Positions 45,801 to 57,800 of a stretch of DNA of 64,000 bases are shown here, in pieces. How positions within the stretch are numbered: position 1 is the first letter of the stretch; the number at the start of each line of letters is the position of its first letter. A model generated the notes under the pieces. That model saw only the letters and a program-made list of their open reading frames with translations. It searched no databases and was not told the DNA's origin. A program made the position numbers and the translations under genes. The stretch spans positions 167,482-231,481 of the forward strand of contig SWDT01000223.1 in NCBI GenBank assembly GCA_009193035.1, given 5' to 3'. The stretch comes from Halicephalobus mephisto. Lineage: Eukaryota > Nematoda > Chromadorea > Rhabditida > Panagrolaimidae.

Positions 45801-48800
45801 ATGTAAAAATCCTAGCTTGATTATCAGGGATTTCGTAGTGAAAGTTTCATGTTTAATTTTTGCGCGAATTTCATTAATATTTTAGAAAAAAAAGTTTAAT
45901 AACATTGTTAAAGTTTTAAAATAAAAGTTGATTTTACTTTTTTGTTAAATTTCGTTTAACGAAAAATTTCACTTTTGTTTAATAATGAGCGAATTTTTGG
46001 TTATTTTTATACTTTCGTGATGAGAATTTATTTTGTTTTTTATTATCCCTAATACGAAATCCCATTGGCCTAACAATAAGCGAATTCGTCACGATTATTA
46101 GGAACTTTTGCGATAGAAATTATTTTCGCTTTTTTCTTTGGTTTATCTTTTTATTCTCATTTACCATAAACCATCTCATCATGATTACTAAAGACTTTCA
46201 TGATGGGAATTTATTTCATATTCCACAACGATTATGTTAGTTAGTTTTATGTGCACACAAAAAAGTACATGGTATATAATGTATGGATACATTAAAACAG
46301 TTCTGATGTATTGGACGCATTATATTCAATATTTCGATATATTAACTCGATATTGGTGTATTGTATTTAATATGCTGATATATTGAAAGTAATATCGGTG
46401 TATTGTATATAACGTATCTGATACATCAAAACCTTTTTAATATAATGGTATATTAAGTTGATATTAGTGTATTGTATTTAATATGCTGATATATTGAAAG
46501 TAATATCGGTGTATTGTATATAATGTGTCTTATACATTAAACCTGTTTCAATATATTGATATATTAACTCGATATCGGTTTATTTTATATAGTGTATAGA
46601 AACATTGTATATAATGTGTCTGATACATCAAATCTGTTTCAATACAATGATATATTAACTCGATATTCGTTTATTTTATATAATGCATACAGACATTGTA
46701 TATAACATATCTGATACATCAAACCTGTTTCAATATATTGATATATTAACTCGATATCGGTTTATTTTATATAATGTATGAATGCATTGAATATAATGTA
46801 TCTGGTACACTAGAGCTGTTTTAATGTACCTTTTTTGTGTGCAGTGCACATCACATAGATTTTTCACTTTTAATATAATATTCTTGACAGTTTTTCGTAG
46901 CAACAAGAATTTACTTCCAGACCGCTTCATTGAAAGTCTTCTCATGTGGTTAAACTAAGTTTTTTTTGTCCAGATAAAGTATAGAATTTAAATTTTCGAA
47001 TACATATCTATCGATATTTTAATTTCAAAACCAGCTTATCTTCCTTAAAAGGTCGTTTATTGAAAAAAATAACGTCCAATATCTTGTACGAGAAAACACT
47101 TGCAAGATTTTATAAATCCCTTTTTAATGGAGAAGAGCCAACTTCGGATTATTTCGAAAAAAACATAATTTCCGTTCGGGAACCACTGAACGAATTTTTT
47201 TATTTTACACTAAATCGATTTTTTTTGAATAAATTATTTTTAATTTTTTATATTTTTTGAAACTATTTCGAAAATATTAAAATTTACGGAAAAAATTTAA
47301 TTTGAAGTAAATTAAAAAGTAAAAAATCCGTTTTGGATAATTATGAATGGAAAATTTATTTCTTTTGAGAATAATCCGAGATTGGTGTTCCTATTCTGGA
47401 AGATAAACAATAATCTAACGATATTCGAAATGTCATGTATATAGTTTTCGCTTCGAATCATCCCAAATATGTCTTTTTGAAGACCTTCATCTAGTCCTGA
47501 ATGGAAAATGTAAAAAACTACATCTGTTTCCTACTCAAGACTACAAAAAATACTTTTTAAGGATTCTATTCTTGGTCTTGCGGGGATATTATACATAGAT
47601 GAATTTGGATATTATTTCCATTCAGGACCATAGAACAAATTTTTGAAATTTTTTATCTAGTTCTGAATGGAAGTTATAGAAATTTACTTTGTATATTTTT
47701 CATTCAAGACTAAAAAATACTTTTTAAGGATTCTATTCTTGGTCTTGCGGGGATGTTATACATAAATGAATTTGGATATTATTTTCATTCAGGACCATAG
47801 AACAATTTTTTGAAATTTTTTATCTAGTCTCAAGTGGAAGTTATAGAAATTTACTTTGTATATTTTTCATTCAAGACTATAAAAACATTTTTTTTGAAGA
47901 CCTTCCATTTGATCCTGATTCAATATCATATACTTGTGATTAAATATTATTTCCACTCAGGACTAGAGAAAATTTTCCGTTTGGTCTTGAGTGGAAACTG
48001 AAAATTCTCATTCATATTTTTCACTCAGGACCGTGAAAAAGTATTTTTTAAATTTTTTCTTTCCAATCTTGATTAAAAATTATATTTAATTTTTAGTATT
48101 ATTTTCATTCAAAACCACAGTAATGTGTGTTTTTGACTAATTTACGTCTGATCTTGAAGTTGAAAATCGCGGAAATATGTTTTTTACTCAACATTGTGCA
48201 AAATTTTTTGAAGGTTTTTTACTTGGTCCAGAGCGGGACCGTATTCGTGTGGTTTTGTGCTCGTTATCAAGAGGTTTTTCATCTTTTAAAATCTCGAGTA
48301 TTTATCTGATTAGAAAGTTGAACGGTTTTTCGAACTTTGCGTCAAGTAAGTAAATCAGGAAATTTTTCGTTGATGGAGAGCTTGTAAACAATCTACCGTT
48401 GTCTCAAGTGGTTGCGAGTCGTGCTATGAGGAGTTTGTGAATGAGGATTTTTCTGGCTTTTCAGGATAAAAAAGAAAGTGTTTTTCTACTGAAATGAATT
48501 AATATTATTTATTTTTGTAATTTTTATGGAGAAAAATTTGAATTTTACGAAAGGAGACATGTTGCCAAGCAGTAGTCGGATTGTGGATTCCCTCAGGCAT
48601 ATGATGCTGCAATTCAGAATAAGATCAAATCATTCTGGAATCGAACAAGAAGAAGAAACAACAACTACTCCGAGTCCCACCACGAGTTTTAGTGAAGCTT
48701 CCACCACGACTATTGCGAGTAAAAGATGGAATCAGAATACCATCATTGACCAAGGAACCTCTAGTACTCCTGTGGCGAATACTTCTGCCCCGACGGCAAG

Positions 48801-51800
48801 GAGAAAGTCCGGGATGTTGTTGTCGAGGGCGATGAAGACGGGTTCTGTGGATATTGTGACCACAGGTATTTCTCCTGCCTTGGGGACTGGACCACCCAGT
48901 GCCCCTGCTGTTCCTTCTTTAAGTAGAGACAATTCTGAAAAAAGAAAAAAATCAACAAGTTCAGCTAGAAAAGCTTCAAAAGCGATGAGAAGAAGAATCT
49001 CCGCTGCCAGACTTGCCCTGAGGAAAATCTCACATTCCAACAGAGCTGGAAGCGGTTCGGTTTTGGATGTTTCTGGAAATTACTGTAGCAGTGCAGACGA
49101 AAGATCGCCTCCGCCGCTGAAGAAGGGCAGCAACGACGAAGGCAGAAGTTGGTTCCTCAGATCCCCTGGGGCGATATTGAGGAAATCTACTCCGCCTTGT
49201 AAGAAGAAATTAGGTCCTAGTCTCAGTTGGGATCCGGAACATAGGTCCCGGAGCCCCTCAACGTCGTCGAGATCGAGGATTCACTCGGACGGATCAGACA
49301 AACCGAAGAAGAAAAAAGAATCACTCCCGACGACTGCGGTTCTTCAAGGACCGGACGACGATGGAGACAAGTTGGAACTGGCTTCTACTTGTCTTCATTG
49401 TTCCCTCGCTGCTGAATACAAAAGAAACATTCTCAGGACAGAGATTGAATCTGCAGTGAAGAGGTTAGCCAGAAGACTCGGAAATCGACCGAGCAACTCC
49501 TGGCCGAGAGTCGACGAATCTGCCGCAACTTCTTCGAACAGTTCTAATAGTTCCACAAATCCCCCGAGGAACATCGCCACTCCGGACATTGTCGTCTCGA
49601 GTATTTCTTCCGATGAGGAAACCGAAAGCGGGTTCGGAAGACAAACAAGTTCGGAACGGGGCAGTAGCTTCTGCACCAGCGACGGCAGGTGAGATTTGGC
49701 TTAACCACACTACTGTAAAATTTAAAAAATACCATCAAACTTTTTCGATATTAATTTTTATAATTTTTCAAAAGTTAAGATTTTAGAAATTTTTGAATTT
49801 TTTAAGAATTCTCGAAATTTTTCCAGAATTCTAAAAAGTTTCATATTTTTATTACATTCTAAGAAATTTCAGATTTTTTATTAAATTTCAAAAGTCTCCA
49901 CAAAATTTTGTAAAATTTTAAGATTTTTTTTAATTTCCAAAAATTTCCGAATTTTACATAATTTTTGAAATTTTTACAGAATTTTAAAGTTTTAAAATTT
50001 TCTATAAAATTCTTAAAATTTCCAAATCTTATAATTTTCGAAATTTTTACAGAATTTTAAAAAATTTCACAGAATTTTAAGATTTTTTTAATTTCCAAAA
50101 ATTTCCGAATTTTACATAATTTTTGGAATTTTTAGAGAATTTTAAAGTTTTGAAATTTTCTATAAAATTCTTAAAATTTCCAAATCTTATAATTTTTGAA
50201 ATTTAGAAAATTTCACAGAATTTAAAATTTTTTTTTAATTTCCAAAAATTTTTGAAATTTTTACAGAAATTTAGAAAATCCCAGATTTTTGTACATTTTC
50301 GAATGTTTTTTTCGAAATAATTCGTTTTAGAAAACAGCTTAATTTTAATTTCTTTGAATAACTCGTTTCGGGACCGCTAATCCTTCTGAAAAATATGGAT
50401 TTTCTGAGCTGATGTCTTTTTTCTGAATGAATTTCAAGACTAAATTTTGCACTTTCCAAAAAATATTTATTTTTGCCCTTTTAATAAACCCACGCAAAAT
50501 GAAGGATTTACTTTTTTTATGAAATCCTCGTTCAAAAACAAAAGATAATATTTCTTTTTCTGCAAAATCCACTTTTGCTAAAGGTTACAGAAACCAATAA
50601 CGGTCTTCTCAAAAATGAAATTAAAAAAATAACATTTAAAAATTTAAAAAAAAAAAGAATTTTAAAATTAAAAAAAAATTAAAATTCAACAAATTAAAAA
50701 AAATAAATGTGAAAAATTAAATTTTAAATTAAATTTTAAATTAAAAAAACATTAATTTAATAAAAATTAAAAAAATAAATGTGAAAAAATTAATTTTAAA
50801 ATTAAAAAAAAAATAAATTTTAAATTTAAAAAAATAAATGTGAAAAAATTCAACAAAATTTAAGAAAATTTAATTTAATAATATTTAAAAATTTAAAAAA
50901 AGTAAATTTTAAAATTTAAAAAAAATTAAAATTGAACAAAAATTTTAAAAAATTTAATTTAATAACATTTAAAAAAAATTTAATTTAATAATATTTAAAA
51001 ATTAAAATTGGTGGAAATTTAGAAAAATTAATTTTGACAAAAATTAATTTGTTTTTTTTAGTTTTAGTTTTTCGACCAATTCTCCTAGTCCAAGGACAGT
51101 ATGTACTACGCAAGAAATATTTTTCAACACTGAAGTTGGAACTCCAGCTAATGGTATCTATGATGACGCTACGTCTTCGGAATTTTCAATGTTGGAGACT
51201 ACGGATCAGGAAGAATCCGCGATTGCCTCGGGGCCTAGGAGGGAGCGGAGAGGGGCTGTGGGTACTCTTCCTGGAATTGCCGGGGCTATTTTGGCGACGA
51301 CGAAACCGGTGGAAGTTCCGGACAACGGACATAAGCCTCTCCAAGCGATGGACACCTTGAAGCCCCCGGGGTACCATCAACCCGGGTCTTCTGTTGACTC
51401 TAATGAATCTAGTAATTCTCCTCCGAGATCTAATTCTGTAGATTTGTCCACATTGAGAAGAGATATAGAACTTTGGAACATTTCCTCCGGGGAAGTCAGC
51501 GAGATCGGATCGGATAACGAGTACGAACCCGCGACCCCCGCCGAGTCCGTCAGGACCGTCCGATCGAGGTCCCATGACCCGACCCAAAGTCCCGACCACA
51601 TTCTCCGACGACCTTCGAGAATCGAACATTTGAGCGAAATTTTCAGGTTCGAAAAAAAATCCTTTTTTTTTTATCAACTTTTCTTTTACGTCAGATTCTT
51701 TTTAGTTTTTCTTGATTAATATATGTGAATTATTTTATTCACTGAATACTTGTAAGAACCACGTCTATAACCTTCAAGAGATTCATTTTCACTTTTTTGG

Positions 51801-54800
51801 TATCAGTCGTTGAAAAATTGATTTTTTACATTTTTATTTTTAAATATTCTCTGATTTCCGAAATTTTTTAGGTAAATATTTTTAAAAGTTAATTACCGTA
51901 ATCAGAAAAATTACAAAATAATGTTTTTAATCTTTGAAAAAATTCATTTTTATTTAAAATTTAATAATTAAAAAATTATGATTTTTCTGACGTCATTTTA
52001 TTTTTGAATATTAATTCTCTGATTCTTGAAACTTTTTAGGTAAATATTTTTTAAATTCAATTACCGTAATCAGAAAAATCACAAAATCATGTTTATAAAC
52101 TCCCGGGATATTCATTTTCATTTTTTTTTAAAGTTAATCGTCAACAAAATGGTGATTTTTTATATTATTCATTATTTTCGAAATAATAATTCTCTGATTT
52201 CCGAAACTTTTTAGGTAAATATTTTTAAAAATTTAATTACCATAATCAGAAAAATTACAAAATAATATTTTTAATCTTTGAAAAAACTCATTTTTATTTA
52301 AAATTTAATAATTAAAAAATTGATTTTTTACATTTTTATTTTTAAATACTAATTTTCTGATTTTCGAAACTTTTTAGGTAAATATTTTTAAAAATACATT
52401 TACTGTAATTATAGAGAAATTACAAAAATCACGTTCATAACTTTTTGGAAAAATTCATTTTTATATTTTTTCAAAATTAAAAATTTAATTTTTTTAAATT
52501 TTTTTTTAGAAAATACTTTTATGACGTCATAGAATATTCTAAAGATTAGTGTTTCTTAATTCAATTATATTAGTCATTGAATTATTTCAAGAATCACCTT
52601 CATTGCCTGAGGGAGAATTAATTTTTATTTTTCAAATTATTTAAAAATTTCACTTTAGTTAATACTTTTAAAATTTATTTTAATAATTATATTATTTCAA
52701 GAATCACCTTCATTGCCTGAGGGGGAGTTAATTTCTATTTTTTAATAGTCAATTAAAAACTAAAATTACTTTTTAAATTATTTAAAATTTTCATTTTAAT
52801 TCGTATTTTTAAAATTTACATATTTTCGTTTATTTTAATAATTAAATAATTAAAAAAATAAGTTTCGTACTCTGAGAAAAAGTTGATTTTTCTTAATTTT
52901 AGATCGATGACTGAAATTGTAGATTATTTTCCTAAAAAATTTAGAATTTTAAACTTTTCCAATGTTATAGAAAATTTTGAATATCTTATTTTTTTTATAT
53001 TTCTTATTTTTATTACTTAATAATTAAAAAAACGATTTTCATAGTCTGAGAGAAAGTCGATTTTTCTTAATTTTAAATCAATGACTGAAATTGTAGATTA
53101 TTTTCCTAAAAAAATTGAAAATTTTAAACTTTTCTAATGTTATAGAAGTTTTTTATTATTTTTTATTATTTTGTATTTTTTATATTTCTTATTTTTATTA
53201 CTTAATAATTAAAAAAACGATTTTCATAGTCTGAGGAAAAGTTGATTTTTCTTAATTTTACATCGATGACTAAAATTGTAGATTATTTTCCTAAAAAAAT
53301 TGAGAATTTTAAAGTTTTCCAATGTTATAGAAAATTTTGAATATCTTATTTTTTTTTTATATTTCTTATTTTTATTACTTAATAATTACAAAAATAAGTT
53401 TCGTAGCCTATGGGCAGATTGATTTTTTTATTTCTTTGTTCACGGTCGATCGATGACCAAACTGCGCATTATTTTTATGCTTTTTCTTTCGGCTTGCTCG
53501 CGGGAACGGACGGACGCCGAGGGGGCTGGAACGATCACGTCTTCCTTTTTCGTGTCATTCTTCTTATTTGTCTATTTTTTTCAAGACAAAATTAATTTTT
53601 TTTATTTTTAATTTATCTTGATCTGAGAACAGAATGAGATATTTTTTAAAGATAATTTTAATCATTTAGAAAAGCACTCGCAAAATCGCCCGTCGTCAAA
53701 CGCGCGGCAGCGATGCAAGAACAAGAACAACGGCGAGTTTCCAAACATCGAACAAGCAGATACTGGCTTGATGAACAGGTTGGTTATTTAATGTACTGTA
53801 ATCAAATATTCGTTTCAAGAACCAAAATTGTTCAAAAAGTACTTTAAATAAGTAATCATATATAAACTTTGATTTTTTAAATTTTTTTTTGAAAATTATA
53901 ATATTTTAAAAATTGTTTTATTTTTAATATTTTTTAAATTATTTTATATATAAACTTTGATTTTTTAAAATTTATCCAGGATTCATTTTTTAAATTTTTT
54001 TTAATTATTACTTTTTTTTAAATTTTTTTTTGAAAATTATAATATTTTAGAAATTTTTTTTTAAATTGTTTTATTTTTAGTATTTTTTAAATTATTTTAT
54101 ATGAAATTTGATTTCTTCAAAATTTATCCAGGATTCATTTTTTTTAAATTATTACTTTTTTTAAAATCTTTTTTGAAAATTATAATATTTTAAAAATTAT
54201 TTTGTTTAAATTGTTTTATTTTTAGTATTTTTTAAAGTAGTTCATATGTGAAATTTAGATTTCAAATATCCTCAGAAAATCAATTTTTAAAATTTTTTTT
54301 TGAAAAAAATCTTCCAAAATATAACCTTATTTTTTGGACTTTTTTGAATTGATCCATATATCAAATTCAATTTTTTAAAAGTACATTCAAAAGTCTGTAT
54401 TTTTTTTTGAATGATAGTTTTTGAAAAGGATAATCTTACAAGTTACTGTATTTATAATTCTTTTTGGAGATGAATGATGAAATTCAAGCTTTTTCGAAAA
54501 TACAGTCAAAATCCAGTTTTAAAACATCCTTAAAAATTCTAAAATAAAAAATTCCTAATGTTTTTCAAAGTGATCCATATATGAAATTTAACTTTTTCAA
54601 AAGTACATTCAAAATCAGCAATTTATTTTTTGAAGATTTGTTTGAAAAAAAATAATTCAAAAAATTTTATTTTTTTTTGAAAATTGATAAAATAATAATT
54701 TTTAACTTTTTTAGTAATTTTTAATTTTTGGAGATTGATGAAATGATAATTTTTGACTTTTTTAGCAATTTTCATTTTTTTTTGGAGATTGATAAAATAA

Positions 54801-57800
54801 TAATTTTGAACTTTTTTAGTAATTTTTATTTTTTTTGAAAATTGATGAAATGATAATTTTTAACTTTTTTAGCAATTTTTAATTTTTGAAAATTGGTAAA
54901 ATGATAGTTAACGAAACTTTTTATTTCTTAATTAATTTTATTTTTCCAGCTGAATCCTTCTGAACACATCTGGCTCCCGTCTTCTGGTCCTGGAAGTGCT
55001 TCTTCTTCCACCGACACAGAGTGCTACCTCGGGGAGAAGGACTGCGAGAGAATAGGAGAAAAAAGAAGATGTGCTGCGTGTCATATTGTCGCCCATACTG
55101 CCTGCTTTCCTCTTTTGGCGAAGATGAATCTGGTTTGTAAATCCACTTTCCGGGATTCTACAGTAAAGAGAAATCCATCGAAAGAATCCTGGGACGCTTT
55201 GACGAAACATCACTGGGTTCATCGCTGGAAATTAGAAGGAAGATGCCAACAGTGCTCCAAAAGTTTCCAACAAAAAATGTTCAGAGACAAGGTTAATTTT
55301 ATTTTTCAATAATTAAAATTTCGCAAAAATCACAAAATATAATAATTTTAGAAATCTGGAAAATTTCGAAACTTCTTGTTAAGATTATTTCGTAAAAAAA
55401 TCTGCTTTTATATTATAATTTTTAGAGTTTTTGGAATTTCTAAAGATTTCAAAACCTTCCAGAATTGAAAAAAAAATAAGAATTGATATATGAAATCGAA
55501 AATTCTAGAAAGTTCTAAAACTTCCTATCGAGACTATTTCGTAATAATTTTTTATTTTTATAATTTTTGGAATTTCTAGAGATTTCAAAATTTTACAGAA
55601 TTGAAAAAAAGTAAAAATTGATATATGAAGTCGAAAATTCTAAGTTATTTAATAAAATTTTCATCTTTAGCTTTTGCAATAATAATGTTGTCATTCTTTA
55701 GGAAGTGATAGCTATTACTTGTTCTTGGTGCAAGGCGAGTTACCATAACAAAAGGAGTTGTTTCTCTCTCCACAGATTCGAAGAGAAATGTGACAGAGGA
55801 ATCTTGCGAGATTTGATCCTGCCTCCGAGCTGGTTGTTGAGATTGCCAAACACAAGAAAACGTCACGGGAAAAATGCTATTGCCAACGGAGACAAGAAAC
55901 AAAAACAGTCAAAAAGAAAAGTGAGTTTATTTTTGAGAATTCATATATGAAAATTATTCATTTTTAAAAGTTCATATATCAAAATTATTTACTTTTAAGA
56001 ATTCATATATGAAAACTATCTATTTTTAAAAGTCCATGTATCGAAATTGTCTATTTTTGAGAATTCATATATCAAAATCATTTACTTTTAAGAATTCATA
56101 TATGAAAATTATTCATTTTTAAAAGTTCATATATGGAAATTAATTTATTCTTCTTCAGTACCGTCCATTTGTTGTGAAACCGATGGATTCATCCATAATT
56201 GGACCCACTCAGCCATTGTTGGTTTTTGTGAATCCGAAATCTGGAGGAAACAAGGGATCGAAGGCTCTTCACACCCTTTGCTGGCTTCTGAATCCGCGAC
56301 AAGTCTTCGATATCACCGCCCTGAAAGGTCCTAAATATGGATTGGAGATGTTCAGAAAAGTCGGGACACAATTGCGGATCCTTGTTTGTGGTGGAGATGG
56401 AACTGTTGGATGGGTTCTTTCGACTTTGGATCAACTTAATTGGCCAGCTTATCCTCCGATCGCTTTGTTGCCTTTGGGAACAGGAAACGATCTTTCGAGA
56501 TGCATGGGATGGGGAGGTGTCTTCAGTGACGAACCCCTGGCCGAGATTCTGAATGCTGTCACTTACGAAACAAGCGTCACTTATCTTGATCGATGGAGAT
56601 TGGATGTCCAACCAAACACAACCACAACGATCGAAACATCCAATGACGAACTCAACGACGCCGTTCAATCTTCTCTTCCGTTGACGGTTATGAATAATTA
56701 CTTCAGCATCGGAGCCGATGCTCATGTAGCTTTGCAGTTCCATCATTCCAGAAGTGAGTTCTTTAATTACAAATTAATTTTTATGAGTTTTCTATATTTA
56801 TCAATACTTTCACACATAACTATTAACGCTCAAAAATGAACAAATAATTCTATATCCTACATGACCTCGAGTTGGAAGCTTCCAAACTTATTTTAGGTAG
56901 AATATATTTGTAAAAGATTTATTTCGAAATTGTCACGTAGGGTATTTTAGTTTCTAAAAACTTCCAGAAATTCCCTTCGAGAGCATTTCTTAAATTTTCA
57001 TATATGAATTTTATAACAATATGACTGATCATGAATTCTCGAGGTTACGAAATAACGCAAGTTCAAAATTGTCACGTAGGCTATTTTAGTTTCTAAAAAC
57101 TTGTCCCTTGACAATTTTATGGAAAATACTTTAGTTCTTATGATAGTGGAAGTAAAATTGATATATGAAATCCTTCAGGTGCAAATCCTCAAATGCTCAA
57201 CTCCAGATTGAAAAACAGAATTGCCTATGGAGGACTTGGAACGATCGATTTGTTCAAACGGACATGGAAAGATTTGTCGGATTTCATCACAATCGAAGCT
57301 GATGGAGTGGATATAACACCCAAGATCAGAGAATTCAAGTTTCATTGCATTCTCTTCCATAATATTACGTATTATGCCGGAGGCACTATTCCCTGGGGGA
57401 ATGATCATTGCGAAGAATACCCAAAACCTTCTTCTTGTGATGGGAAAATAGAAATCCTCGGATTTACAACGGCGACTTTGGCAGCGTTGCAGATGGGAGG
57501 AAGAGGAGAAAGGATTGCCCAGTGCTCGAGAATAAGGATAGTGACTATGAAGTCGATTCCTATGCAAGTTGATGGAGAACCTTGTCTTTTGGCCCCTTCT
57601 TGTATCACTTTAGGGTTCCACAGTAAGGTTCCCATGCTGAAGAGAGACAAAAAACTCATTTGTACTCCTGGGATGAGCAGAAAGAACAAAACCTGCGAGA
57701 AGATTTCCGATGTTCATCCAAACACTTCTATCTTCATGCATGTTCCGGTCATTGTCGTTGGAAGACATGATTATGACATGTATAGGGATTCACTGGATCG

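Noticed and set aside
46730..46945. Minus-strand 71-codon frame
   Set aside because: It straddles the right end of the foldback element and derives mainly from tandem repeat sequence.
53410..53595. 61-codon frame as an extra DGK exon
   Set aside because: It starts inside an intronic repeat and lacks splice sites in a phase compatible with the neighbouring exons (phase 2 in, phase 2 out).
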